A DNA stretch of 64,000 nt from Isochrysis galbana (GCA_018136815.1 CM030935.1:5928351-5992350); one strand, 5' to 3'; positions 46,301-57,819 are shown, counted from the first letter of the stretch. The notes: generated by a model from the sequence alone, not told the origin. Program-made: numbers and translations.

Positions 46301-49300
46301 CGCTCTGCCACCTCGTCCAGGGCATTGACGGCGCCTCCGGAACAATCGGGAAGGATCTTGTCGAGCGCATCGTGGAGGCGTGCAGCGAGGACCGAATGGC
46401 CCCAGGCGAAGAGGTGCTCGTGCTGCAGAACAAGGCTTGCAACCTATGGAAGAAGGCTATCATCAAGTGCGTCCAGTCGAACAATGAGGGTAAGGGGCCG
46501 TTCTACGACGTGTTCTTCCCGCTCGGGCAGGCGGAGCCCATTGCAATGATGCCGGCCAACGAGGTCCTACCCATCGGTGACAGCGGCGCTGGAGCCCTTC
46601 TGCGTGCGGCCGCCTTGAGTGGGGACGAGGGCCTGGTGAAAGCTCTCCTCAACGCTAAGGTGCATGTCTATGAGGCGGCACCAGACGGCAACACCGCGCT
46701 GCACCTTGCGGCTGCACTCGGTCGCGCGGGTGTATACAAGACGCTCATGGACGCCGCCAACGCACTGCCAGCGAGAAATGGCCCACCTGCGCACGCATTC
46801 ACCAAAAATGTGCGCGGCATGCGCGCCTTCGACTACATGGTACAGGGCCACCACATCAACTGCACGCGGCTCATGCGCCCGAGCGCACAGGACGTCGATT
46901 ACGCGCAAGCGCTTAAGGAAAAGGCCGATCTGCCGCTGGTGCTTCAATATGCGTGCCACGGCAGCGCAGCCGAGCTTGCAAACGAGTTGGACGCAATGGA
47001 GAGCAGGGGGGAGAAGTTGGAGAGCATGACGACCTCGACCGGCGCGACAGCTCTCATGCTTGCTTGCCGCAAGGGCCCCAACTCGCGGGGCGGCGGCGAG
47101 GGTGTCGAGGACAAGGTCCGCCTGCTGCTCATGAGGGGTGCCAACGTTCATGCCACGTCACAGGAGGGGTGTGTAGCCCTCTCGTTTGCGGCCGAGGCCG
47201 GCAATCCTCGCGTCACAAGGATGCTTCTCGAAGAGAAGGCGAAGGTTGACGTCGCGACTAAGAATGGTATGACACCCCTTCTGCTCGCGTGCCAGAATGG
47301 TTGGGACCAGACGGCAGAGATGTTGATCGGCGCCGGCGCCGATGTAAATTTCGTGCAGAAGGGCGGCGATGAGTTCACACCGATCATTTTTGCCGCGATG
47401 AATGGCCACAGCAGCTGTGTCGACATGCTCATCAGAAGAGGCGCAAACGTAAACTATGCAAAGCCAGATGGCTTCAACGCGCTCATCCTAGCTGCAGGCT
47501 TCAACCAACTAGATGTTGTTCGGCAGCTCGTTCGCGCCGGCGCCAAAGTGGAGCATACAAATTCAAGGGGCCTCACCGCCTTGCTCTACGCAAGCCAAGC
47601 AGGGCAAGGCCCCGTCGTGCGCGCACTGCTCCAGCTGGGCGCAGACGCTCTCAGGGTCGGACACGACGGCTATTCTGCAATTCACCTCGCGTGCAAGGGA
47701 GGCCACTCGGATGTTGTGAGCGCCCTCTTGTCGGGCCTCCGGAATCGGCCAGGCAGCGACTTCGACATCGATGCCGTCACTCCCGACGGATTCTCGGCGC
47801 TGCATCTTGCGTGCATCAACGGCAATGAGAAGGTGGTACAGATGCTCACTGAGCACGAGAAGGACAGCGACGAGAAGCGCGGCGCCGATCAGCGAATGCG
47901 AGATCGCTCAGGACGCGACGCGTTTGCCGTGGCCAAGGAAGAAGGGCACGAGCAAGTTTGCCAGCTGCTGCAGCCGACGCGCCAGCAGATGGTCACCACG
48001 TACGACACACTCAACACGACCGACGCCTTTATGCGCGCGCGCGACTCGCTTACGCTCGACAACGTGTGGGCTCTGCATCGCGAGCTTGCGAGTGCCGGTG
48101 TTGTCGACGGCCAGCTGCTCTCTACCAAGCCCGCCGGGTTCGACACCGTCCCTACCTTCTTTGCGCGGCTTTCGAGTGCCGGGATAGACGAGAGACAAAA
48201 GGAGTTACTAGCGGAAAATGAGGCCATGTGGCGAGAGGGTGATTCTCGCGCCAAGCAGTTCTTGCTTGCCACGTGGAATCCGGACCTTGTAGCGTGTGTG
48301 CGCCCAGGCCCGGAGGTCACCTCCTTCGAAAATGGTGATGCTAGCCCGCAGAACTTCTCGCAGGCGCTCTCAACGCTTTCGGCGAGGCTCGGTGTTCTCG
48401 GTTCGAGCGATTGCATCTTGCCTGAACGTCATCGCTTTCTCTTGCTCAATGGCGACCTCACGTGGCACAGGTTCAACGTGCTCGTGATCGGCAAAGTAGG
48501 CGGGCTCGAGGAGCTCAGCCGAGCGATTGCACTGATCGAGGACATGAAGGCCGAGGCGCATGCCTTCGCCGAGCGCTCCGGCTGGTCCAAGTCGCTCGGG
48601 CTTTATTTCGAGCCCTACCCGCACGCCTCCGTCAACTCGCTCTACCTGCACATCATGGAGAAGAAAGACCACGCTACCCTCCCCGAAAGGCTGCAAAAGC
48701 AGCTCATCACTTTGGACGATGTTCTTAACGTGCTGAAGATCGAGCGCGAGGTCGAGGGTGCAGCATGGGTCGACCATACCTTGGCTGAAAACTGGAAAAT
48801 CAGCGTCGTGTGCGTCTCTCCCATCGCACGCAACCGCGGCAATTTGACGCTGGCGTGCATGCGAGAGGTTTACTCCGAGTATCCGACTGTGATCAACTCC
48901 TTGAATGTCACTTTCGATGATCGGGACCAGGACCGAAAGCTGTATGCACCACCATTCCACTTCCGCGATATTCCGCGGCCAGCTCAAAGCTACACCAGTT
49001 GGGAAGAGGACCCTTTCAACTACGTGTTTGCTATTGGAGGCATGTCCGATCAGCAAGGAGCCTCGTTGCGTGCCACTCTTGAGAACCGACGTTGCCCTTT
49101 CGCTATCAATGGCACGCCCGGCTTCAATATTGGATTCAGTGACGAAGCTAAGAAGCTCACAAAGTTTTTGCAGGAAGATATGCGGCCTCCGGGAATCGTG
49201 GACGACGCGTCGGCGGCGCTCATTGTGGGCATCGAGGAGCACATGAAGTACATGTCGTTGCTCCCGCGCTCGGCACAGCTTGCTGCAAAGCAATCGCGCG

Positions 49301-50274
49301 TTGCCTTTCCTCTCACGGCGCGGGGGCACACCCGCGAGGGCGCCGGCTCCTATGGACGGCAGTTCCGTGATAGCGAGGACAAGCCGACGATACGAAGCCG
49401 CGACTGGTTTATCGACCTCGCCGGCAAGTATGCCATCGAGCTGAACAAGAGCAACCGCGCTGCGGCTGAAACACTATTTGGAGTGCAGGGGGCTCTAAAG
49501 AATGGGGACCTTGCCGATATGGCCAAACGGGGCGACGTGATCGGCGACGACAACGAGCTGGGTGCAATTCTCAAAGTGTGCGATGAGTTCTGCAAGCCCG
49601 AGGTCATCGCGGCCATGCACTCTTCCGCGGAGCGGCTCTTCCCGATCTTGGTCGAGTGCGATATGAGGGTAGGCGTCACGCAGTCCAAGATATATGACGC
49701 CAAGCTGGTGCTGTCGTTTGCAGCCAAGCGCGCTGTCGATGGCGCCCTCCTGTTCGAGGACGGTACTCCGGTGACGTACGCCGCCTTTGGACTTGGCGAG
49801 CCCGCCGGTGGAGGCAAGTCGATGGTAGAGAATCGTGAGCTGGTACGGGACCTGATCTTTGTCCTCATGTCGCTTCATCGGATGCCATTCGACGGGCTTT
49901 ACGTGCCTCCCGACGACATTGTCCGTAAGCAAGTGCATGCCGCTGTGACCGTACTCGCCAAACTTCCGGTGCTCGACTCTGGTCTGATGATATGTGACAC
50001 GGGTGTCGACCCTAACGAGGATGATCTTGCTGCCATAATGATGGTGGCCAATCTGAACTTACTTGCGGAGGGTCGCCTCGCACCTAGCATTGCTGCTCTG
50101 CGCGCGCACGAGGAGTTTCCGAGGTCCACTCCTCCCGCCACACCCGAGGAGTGTGTCCGCTTAGCCGCAGTGAAGAATTTCAGGGATATGGACACGAACG
50201 GCGACAACGTGTTGACCGAGCAGGAGTTCATTGATGCTCAAGTAGGGCAAAAGCAACGTTTGCAGACTCCATGA
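43340..50274 (+). CDS. 2,278-residue R-S-E ADP-ribosyltransferase with EF-hands, ankyrin repeats and degenerate HIT-like domain
   Basis: Exons 43340-44995 and 45094-50274 join in phase 0 (98-bp intron, GTGCGC donor). Residues about 60-160 are a coiled coil. The ART domain spans the intron: SRLYTGPMFMKYNTALRACG, SKVYRGISG (Arg528), GFMSTTHDKSVAVHYA (557-559) and YPHERELLFSP (Glu598-x-Glu600). An EF-hand (CDIDRSGRINSAEAKEVM) is near 844. About ten ankyrin repeats follow, about 1075-1515 (e.g. KNGMTPLLLACQNGWDQTAE). Near 1670-1750, LYFEPYPHASVNSLYLHIM aligns with the HIT His-triad region but keeps only the last His. The following ~450 residues are unassigned. A second EF-hand (DMDTNGDNVLTEQEFIDAQ) ends the protein. 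The architecture suggests a calcium-responsive, scaffolded mono-ADP-ribosyltransferase; substrate and location are unknown. Confidence 0.85.
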
Positions 50275-50683
50275 TGGAGAAGAAGCGGTCGTGTAATTGA
50301 AGGTTGCTTGGAGTAGGCAATGTAGGAGCAGAAGGATCTGTGGTACTTGCCAACGCGCGCCTCGATTCGGAGCGCTAGTGGCTTCGAGGTGCTGGATTGT
50401 AGATCGTGAGAGAGCATGGACAATGACGGGCACAGACGTGGACAATGTTAAAGCATGTTGGCTGATGAAACTCATAGCTATTCAATAACCTTCGAAGGCA
50501 TCCCTACAGTGGTATCTCATGCTGTTGGATGTTACATGTTTAGCCTGGTCACTCGCGCTGAATAACCACCATTTTCCTCCACTCTTGGATGTCCAAGGAT
50601 TCCCTAGGGAACCCCCTTACCTGCCCCCCCCCCCGATAACCCCTTTCCCCCCGCGAACCCCCTCTAACCCACGAACATCCACA
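50275..50683. other. 3' flank of the ART-ankyrin gene
   Basis: No gene recognised; contains the palindrome TTCCCTAGGGAA at about 50600. Confidence 0.4.
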
Positions 50684-51000
50684 ACTATCGGTAAGACTGA
50701 TGGGTCATGGGGGCCTCGTTCCCCCCTTCCTCCATCGCAGACACCCCTTGGGTGGGCCTGCACACTCAACCTCAGCCCCTGCCTGCTGACAGGGGCTAAG
50801 CTGACATCAATGTCCAGACTCTCGCAAAGCTCATCGAAGTGCTTGGGTAACGCGGCCGCAGGCGAGGCTATTGTGCCGTTGCGAGGCCGGCGAAGCTCTT
50901 GGGCTGCCTCCGTGAGGTGCCCAGGTAATACCACCGTAGAGCCAGGTCATCGAGAACTACCCCGACTCCGCCATTCTCGTCGACCGTCTACCGCCCCGTG
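50684..51000 (+). mobile_element. 5' end of retroelement (copy E), decayed
   Basis: ACTATCGGTAAGACTGATGG is a mutated form of the family palindrome, followed by GTCATGG with ATG at 50707. The downstream frame closes after about 30 codons. Confidence 0.4.
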
Positions 51001-51129
51001 ACGGCCTCGATTCTCCTCCGATGGTCGCCACCAGCGTCGAAACCCCCACCCCTCGATACACCCTCTGCGTTCTTCTGACAGTCGCGACTGTCACGCCCCT
51101 TCAGATATCTCTCAACGCCGTCGTTTACG

Positions 51130-52742
51130 TTTGATCGCGGTACGGGAACGTACGGGAATTCTTTTCCAGTTCCCCCCCGCGGTCGCCGAATTTCCCCCCC
51201 GCGGTCGCCGAATATTTCCCCCCGCGGGAAGTGAGGTATGGCTCGCCCCCCCTTTCGACCACGGAGGATGGATCTCCCTCCCCTTTCGCTGCGCTCTGTC
51301 AGGAGACCCCCGTACCTCGTCGTTTAGCTCGCGCGTGACGTGCCGAGCCCGTCGTGATATCTCGCCGCCTTTCGCCGTTGGCTGTTCGACTACTCATATA
51401 TCGAAGAACAGGAGACGCCGCGTTGTAACTTGGGTGCCGCCACACCGCCCAAACATCCAGGTAAAACTCTCGTAAAAGAGAGAAGGGGATGGGTTGCAGC
51501 GTTGAGTCCTGCGGTCTGCCGCGCCGGCCGCCGATTCTACACCTTATCGTCCGGACGGGTGTGGTACTTCCTGTCTCTTCGATCGTCGCGCACTATTCTT
51601 ATAGTTCGTCGTTCGCCGTTCGTCGTTCGTTCTTCGATTCTCGATTCTCGATTCTCGTCGTTCCGCGTTCTTCGTCGTTCGTTCTTCGATTCTCGATTCT
51701 CGATTCTCGTCGTTCCGCGTTCTTCGTTTCTCGCTCTCGATTTTCGATTCTCGTCGTTCCGCGTTCTTCGTTTCTCGTTCTTCGATTCTCGATTCTCGTC
51801 GTTCCGCGTTCTTCGTTTCTCGCTCTCGATTCTCGATTCTTGTCGTTCCGCGTTCTCATCGGTCCTCGATTGTTCGTTGTTCGTAATTCGTAAATTCTCG
51901 ATTTATTGTTTCATTCGCTCTTCGGATTTATTCGCTCTTCGCTCTTGGCTCATTCGGTCTCGTTCAGGATTGCTCTTCTGCCTTTCTCGTGGCTTGCTTG
52001 GAGCTCTCCGATGTCCGTTAGGTTCTCTTCATTTCCTCGCGGGACGCTCGATCCTAGCAGGGGGGTGTCGCATTCGCGAATCGACACTCGTTAGGCTTCG
52101 CTCCTCTCTTCGTCGTTCGGTATTTATCGTTATAATTCTCTCGTTCTCGTTCTCGGTCAAAAGCTTCGCTTGGATGCATGGGATCGTGGGTTGTGGAGCG
52201 CCCTCTCTCTTCCTCTCGAAAGAGAAGGGAAGTTTCCCCACCTTTCTTCCTCCCAGGCGCCTCGCAGATAGGTTTAATTTGCTATCTCCCCTGCGGTTCT
52301 TTATCTGCTTCTGGGGGCAATCAGGTTTAATTTGCGACCTCTTCGCATCTCCCCCTTAGGCACATCGCACTCCTTTCGTCTTATTTGGTAGGTCTCTTGG
52401 AATCCTGCGTAGCAAGATTGCCCCTCGATTCCGTTATGGTGCGATTCCCGTTCCAGACAAGATCGCCGACAGATCGCCCTTTGATCGTCGTCCGTTGTTG
52501 TCTGATCGGAGTGTTTGGGTTTGATTTCAGTCGAGTTATGTGAGAAAGTCGTGGGGCGAGAGTCGGGGTGTTTTCCTGGGTGTCGTTGTCCGTCGTCCTG
52601 TCGCCAGTCGTCATCCGTCGTCGCTCTCGCTCTCGTCGCTCTCGCTCTCGTAACACTCAGACCCTACAATCCCTCCTCGCCTCGCCAGCCCCTGCCACCA
52701 CAGCCCTCCTCTCACTCACCCTCGCCTTTCGCCGCTCGTTCC
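51130..52742 (+). repeat. Repetitive leader region with TCGTCGTTCCGCGTTCTTCG tandem units
   Basis: Bases 51170-51230 carry two copies of CCCCGCGGTCGCCGAAT. Bases 51600-51860 repeat ATTCTCGTCGTTCCGCGTTC five times with small variations. A CGTCGCTCTCGCTCTCGTAA leader at about 52620-52652 precedes the ORF start at 52743, as in the copy at 33.9 kb. Probably a 5' UTR or LTR-like region of a retroelement. Confidence 0.6.
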
Positions 52743-53177
52743 ATGTCGCTTTCGCCGCCGTCCTCGCCCTCGCTCAAGCCCGCCTGCCCGCCTTCCTCTG
52801 CTGACGGGCTTCAGCCCGTCAGCACCTCTGAAGTGGCCTCCCTCGCCGCGCCTGCCGCCGGCTTTGCCCCTTCCTCATTGCCCTCAGGCCCTATGGGCCA
52901 CTCAAATTCGTCAGGGCCATCAAAAAGCAACTGGCCTGTACCTGACGGCTTCACTCCCGTCCTTGCAGCCTTCGAGGATTGTCGAGGGACGTCTATCCGC
53001 CATGGCGGATCTATCGCCGTCGCCCCACCGTGGCGCCCTTCGCAGCCGCACCTATGTGGGCATTGCCGGTGCAATGGCGGCCCAGTGGATGCCGGTTTTG
53101 CGCTGTTATGCGCGCGAAGCCAAGGCGTCGCGTTCGGTCGACTTCACGGTGGACTGCGCTCGCGTCAGCTGGCATAG
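52743..53177 (+). CDS. Leader-element ORF (retroelement-like)
   Basis: MSLSPPSSPSLKPACPPSSA then DGLQPVSTSEVASLAAPAAG. The first ~65 residues are nearly identical to the minus-strand ORF at 33835. The second half overlaps, in antisense, the YgfZ-like fragment and is probably not part of the element. No domain is recognised. Confidence 0.4.
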   Translation: MSLSPPSSPSLKPACPPSSADGLQPVSTSEVASLAAPAAGFAPSSLPSGPMGHSNSSGPSKSNWPVPDGFTPVLAAFEDCRGTSIRHGGSIAVAPPWRPSQPHLCGHCRCNGGPVDAGFALLCARSQGVAFGRLHGGLRSRQLA

Positions 53178-53525
53178 CGCTGTCGGCGGGAAAGGCATAC
53201 TTGTCGAAGATGTAAAAAAGTTGTCCGCCCTGACCGTAGGGCCCGATGGCGAGCAGCTCGTCCTCACCTCCCGCCTCGCGAGAGGCCTCGACGAGTTCTG
53301 GCCGGCCGGGTCGAGCAGCGTGGCCTCAGCCACGGCCGCAGAGAGCGAGAGCACATCTGCCGAGACGAGGCCATGGGCGAAGCGGGCGCGTCCTTCGCCT
53401 GTAATGTAGAGGAGCGAGGCGGGTCTCTTGACCAGCACCGCCAATCTCTCACTCGCCGCGCGCAGCCTGTCCAGCGAACTGGGCCACCAGGCGAGCAGAG
53501 AGACGCAGAGCGCCGCCGCCAGCAT
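53090..53525 (-). pseudogene. YgfZ/GcvT-like (folate-binding) gene fragment with a frame break
   Basis: From the ATG at 53525 a hydrophobic leader (MLAAALCVSLLAWWPSSLDR) precedes LLYITGEGRARFAHGLVSAD and VAEATLLDPAG, which match the start of the YgfZ/GcvT fold. The expected continuation, ELLAIGPYGQGGQLFYIFDK and YAFPADS, lies in a different frame of the same strand from about 53300. No acceptable intron separates them, so a 1-nt indel is likely. The rest of the domain is missing and repeat-derived sequence follows. It could still be a gene with sequencing error. Confidence 0.4.
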
Positions 53526-53794
53526 GCCCCTCCCTCTCTCTCCCTCTCTCCCCCTGCCTTTTCCCTCGATGGGGCTCCGCATCCAACCCTGCCCAAAATA
53601 ACCAAATGCTACTACTACTCCAAGTCACACCGGACGAGCCCCATGCGGCAACCGCGCACGCCCCCATCGGGCGGGACGGTCTCTAAGCACTAGGGTAAAA
53701 CAAAACTCTTGACTCTAAGTTAGTATTGTAGGGGGGCGGGGGGAAGGGAGTCACCGCCTCCGCATCCGCGCGTCGCGCCGGCGAGGGAGGGGTG

Positions 53795-54105
53795 AGAGAA
53801 AGAGAGAGAGAGAGAAGAGAGAGAGAAGAGAGAGAGAAGAGAGGAGAGAGAGAAGGGAGAGAGAAGAGAGAGAGAGAGAGGAGAGAGAGAAGGGAGAGAG
53901 AAGAGAGAGAGAGAGAGAGGAGAGAGAGAAGGGAGAGAGAAGAGAGAGAGAGAGAGAGGAGAGAGAGAAGGGAGAGAGAGAGAGGAGAGAGAGAAGGGAG
54001 AGAGAAGAGAGAGAGAAGAGAGAGAGAAGAGAGAGAGAAGAGAGAGAGAGGAGAGAGAGAAGGGAGAGAGAGAGAGAAGAGAGAGAGAGAGGGAGAGAAA
54101 GACAG

Positions 54106-54164
<59 letters not shown>

Positions 54165-54300
54165 TGGAAAGGGGGGGTGGGAGGGATAGAGGGAGGGAGA
54201 GAGAGAGTACTCCTTTATATGTGTGTGTGGAGAGAGAGAAAGAGGGAGAGAGAGGGAGAGAGAGAAGAGAGAGAGAGAGCAGAGAGAGAGAGGGAGGCGA
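53795..54300. repeat. (GA)n-rich tract, 5' flank of the glucosidase II beta gene
   Basis: GAGAGAGAGAAGGGAGAGAG units over about 380 bp, then a TTATATGTGTGTG segment (54215) that could hold a TATA-like element, then more GA. The coding frame stays open through it as Arg-Glu repeats, which I regard as untranslated. Confidence 0.95.
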
Positions 54301-54370
54301 GCCCCTCCCTCCTCTCCGTCGGCGTCTCCCCCTCCCTTCCCCCTTTCTCACCTCTCTCTTCTCTTCCACG

Positions 54371-56215
54371 ATGCGACTGCTCCTCCTCTGCCTCGCCGCC
54401 ACCTCGCTCGCCTTCGAGTGTGACTCCGGACGGCTCCTCCCTCCCTCCCACCTCAACGATGGCTACTGCGACTGCGCTGACCGCACCGATGAGCCTCGCA
54501 CGGGCGCATGCCCCGACACCAGCTTCGTTTGCACCAACTGGCCCGATGTCCGCGTCCGCCTCCCCGCGTCGAGAGTCGGTGACGGTGTCTGCGACTGTTG
54601 CGACGGATCTGACGAGCCGGACGGTCGATGCGAGGAGACGTGCGTCGAGATTGCCGCACGTCGGGCGGCGCTCCTCGAGCGAGCCTGTCTACAACGAGCG
54701 GAGCTCGCGCGGGAGGGAAGAGAGGGCGTCGAGAAGGACGCCGCCAAGCTCGAGCAAGCGCGCGCTCTGCTCGAGGAGCGTGCGCCTGAGATCGATGTAC
54801 TCCGGGACGCGATGGAGTCGGCCTCGGCGCAAGAGGCGGCAATGCTGGCGGAGCGCCAGGCGAGGCTGGAGTCAGGAGAGTTGGACCGCGCTCTGGGCAT
54901 TGAGAGGCTCACCAATCCAATGCTTCTGGTGGCGCTCGCGCGGCTTGCACTCGCTAGCGGCATCGACGGTGTGGACAATCTCTACGACACAATCCTATCG
55001 CGATCAGAGTTTGGCGGTGAGTGCGGCATGTCTTCACAGTGGCGCTAAGCATCTGGCACGAATGGCGGACGCCACTCCAGCTTCCCTCGTGATCTCGTCC
55101 ACAGTGTGAGGACTCTCCTCCCTCGCTCTTCTTGCCCTTCAGGGATTGTGGAGGATATTGATGTCGCTGACCTCCTTGAGGTAGCCATCCTCGCTCGAGA
55201 CCAACCCTGCCAAACCCGTGCGCGCGAGACCTCAGAGGATGCGTCGTCTTCGAGGGAAAGTCCTCAGACCTGCGCGGCGATGTCTACAGCTTCTCACGAA
55301 GCCGACCTGCTCGCTTTGCTTCGGCCCTTAGCTGATGCGCACATTGCTGACTTACGAGCTCTTCTGCGTGAGTACTACCGAGAGAACGAACAAGCTGCCC
55401 TGCTCGCGCACACAAATCGCGAGCTCCTCGCACAATCCGGAGAACCTCTCGACGACCAGCTCGTCGCCTCCGCTCTCGATCTGGTTTCCCCATTCTCGCA
55501 TCCACCAGCGGTTGAGGCACGAGAAGCCCACGCCGGCGCTCTATCGGCGATTGAGCGCTCGAGGCGAATCGTAGATGAGCTGTCCCCACACGAGGCCTTC
55601 GTACGACGAGGCGATTATGGACGGGACTTTGAGTGGCGCTCCTTGCATGGCCGATGTCTCTCCCATTCAGAATCATCAGAGCGGTATCAAGTTTGCCCGT
55701 TCCGTCACTTCCGACAAGGGCAGATTTTGGTGGGCAACTATAGCGGGTGGGATCCACTGCCGGCCGGGAATGCCGCGAAGGCTACTGCAAAGCTTACCGG
55801 GCACAAGGCAGTGATGCGGTGCGTGCTCGTGCCCCGACGCCCGCCTTCTGTCGCAGAGACCTTGGAGGTGGGGGTTCGGCGATGAGGGTCGGGGGGCAGG
55901 CCGCAGCATACGATCAGGGCTGACCACGTGCACGTGCTGCTGAAACACAGGTTCGAGGGTGGTGCCACGTGCAATCGCAAGCCCCGCACCGGTCGTGCCA
56001 TCTTTGAATGCGGCGAGAAAGAAGAGGTGGTCAAGGTCTCAGAGCCGCAGGCGTGCGAGTATGAGGCGACGATCATCTCACCTGCTGCATGCTCCGTCGA
56101 AGAACTTGCGGCGCTCCTCAGCGACCTCCAAGAGGCGACGCGCGATTCCACCAATGTGTTTGTGCCCACTGCACAAGCTTTAGGGCTTTTGGAGAAGAGG
56201 CTCTCGCGGCACTAA
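54371..56215 (+). CDS. PRKCSH: Glucosidase II beta subunit
   Basis: Regulatory subunit that retains and presents substrate to ER glucosidase II during N-glycan trimming. Exons 54371-55016, 55143-55818 and 55918-56215 join in phase to 539 residues (donors GTGAGT and GTGCGT). The start gives a signal peptide, MRLLLLCLAATSLAFE. Two Cys-rich LDLa-like modules follow: LNDGYCDCADRTDEP and VGDGVCDCCDGSDEPDGRCE. A coiled coil spans about 90-170. The C-terminal MRH lectin domain has FEWRSLHGRCLSHSES, YQVCPFRHFRQGQILVGNYS, RTGRAIFECGEKEEVV and SEPQACEYEATIISPAAC. The protein ends EKRLSRH, without an HDEL-type signal. Length is typical. Confidence 0.93.
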
Positions 56216-56823
56216 GGACACGTTAGCTCAACACTGCAATGTATAGACAGGCAGGTTCCTCTCAAGATGTAGGTAGGGTTATCACAACGGTTGCTCGTAC
56301 ACGGGCTAATTTTTGTGGTCATTAGGGCTTGTCTATCGCAGACCGCTGAAGATTAGAAGGACGAGCGCAAATCAGCGGATGCTACCTCGGCTCACTTGCT
56401 GGTCTACCTCCAACTTGTGTAGGGCTATCGAGACAAAAATTAGGGAGGCAGGTAGATGTAGGGTGGCGCAGATGCTTGTACGCAAGGAGTAGAGGTAGAG
56501 GCGCCGAAAGCAGAAGCGGAGGCCAAACAGCAAACAGCCTCCTGCGCCGGGCGATTTGCGATGAGGCGGCGGCGGGCATGGGAGGCAGTAGGAGGCGCGC
56601 CCGGTAGCCTGCACGCATGACTGTGGCTGGCCGAGGCGCGCTGCACCGGGGACGCGTCGATTAGCGGCCCGACACTCGCCCGCGCTCGCGTCGGACGTCG
56701 GCCCTCCGCGAAAATGATTTCTGGCCTATTTGCGCGTTTTCTTCTTATGCATCGCTGTGGAGGCTACCGTGGGGCGTCTGGGGGCCCGAAGGGCACGGGA
56801 TATGTGCTAGTTACACCTATCCG
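56216..56823. other. Intergenic, no gene recognised
   Basis: A few 60-80 codon frames overlap on the minus strand at 56370-56650 without family features. Confidence 0.4.
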
Positions 56824-57475
56824 GCAACTATTGTTAAAACAATGGGGTCATGGAGCGCGCGCCGCTCCCCTCCTCTCCTTCCACCACCCCCGCCGCGACG
56901 CGCAATCGAAGCGCCCGCAAGAGGGCGATGCCCAAACCAAGGTGCGCACGAGGCACGTCCCGTGCCGCCTCCCAACTCCCAACAGCTGAGCACAAGCAGG
57001 CACAGCAGCAGCAAAGGCCCAACATGGCCCACACAACCCACATCTCCTCCCTGCCAGCAATGGCCACCACACCAAAGAACAAACTCGGTTCAAAGCCGCA
57101 CCTCATAGGGACAAAGAGAGAGAGACAAATCTAAGCCGTGAGAGGCTCGGACTCGGACGCAACCCGACAGCGCCGCAAACCCAAACGCGACCCACACTCC
57201 AAGAACACGAGAGGCACCCCCTACGCTACGCAGCCGGTCACCCGCCCCACCAAAACAGACTTACAACAGGCTTGCCCGGAACCCACACTCCGCCAAACCA
57301 GGTCCGTGGTAGTGCACCAAGGCCAAGGCCGGACCCCGGAAACCGAAAATGAAGGAATGAAGGGGGGCAGGGAAGGAGGTGGAGGGAGGGAAGTTAAGGG
57401 CGATGGCGAAGTAGAAAAAGGGGAACCTTGAGCTAGTAGGTCTGTAGCCCGGCATCTTCAGATAATGTTTTTTAC
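56824..57475 (+). mobile_element. Short retroelement copy F, both ends present
   Basis: 5' palindrome CTATTGTTAAAACAATGG, GGGTCATGGAGCG, ORF1-like frame 56850-57134 (MERAPLPSSPSTTPAATRNR; Gln/His-rich), and the shared 3' tail AATGAAGGGGGGCAGGGA...GCATCTTCAGATAATGTTTT. About 650 bp, no reverse transcriptase: a non-autonomous or internally deleted member. Confidence 0.65.
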
Positions 57476-57526
57476 CCTTAGAAGTTGAACTAGCTTTTTG
57501 ACCGCCCTACCATCATGGGACACTTT

Positions 57527-57747
57527 TCATGATACATGATACGCGACCGCATTGATGCATTCCATGCACAGGTACGCGACGGCCGCCTCGTCTCCAATAA
57601 ATTTGATCTTTATAATCTTGGAGTTCTCGTCGGAGTAGTCTCCGACGAGCACGAGCTTCACATTGCACCAACAGCCCAGGTATGGCTCGATGAGTGCGCA
57701 CACCGGGCACACCGACGGGTAGCGTTCCTTGGCTATATCCAGCAGGG
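57527..57747 (-). CDS. Short Cys-rich exon-like ORF
   Basis: ERYPSVCPVCALIEPYLGCW, IKIKFIGDEAAVAYLCMECI: two CxxC pairs suggest a zinc ribbon or knuckle. An in-frame stop precedes it, so it would have to be a 3' exon, with stop at 57527. Family unknown. Confidence 0.3.
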
Positions 57748-57819
57748 AAAATCACCCCTTATCAGTTTCAGTTTAAAAAGATAGTTGCCTCATTAACACG
57801 CTACATAGCTGACAAACCA

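Noticed and set aside
45468-46484. 338-codon minus-strand frame, and others opposite the ART-ankyrin gene
   Set aside because: Antisense of a well-supported coding region with conserved domains on the plus strand.
52864-53409. Plus-strand ORF opposite the YgfZ-like fragment
   Set aside because: No domain; the minus strand carries family motifs. Kept only as overlap of the leader ORF.
53792-54370. N-terminal extension of glucosidase II beta with Arg-Glu repeats
   Set aside because: Frame is open only because of (GA)n; a good signal peptide starts at the ATG at 54371.
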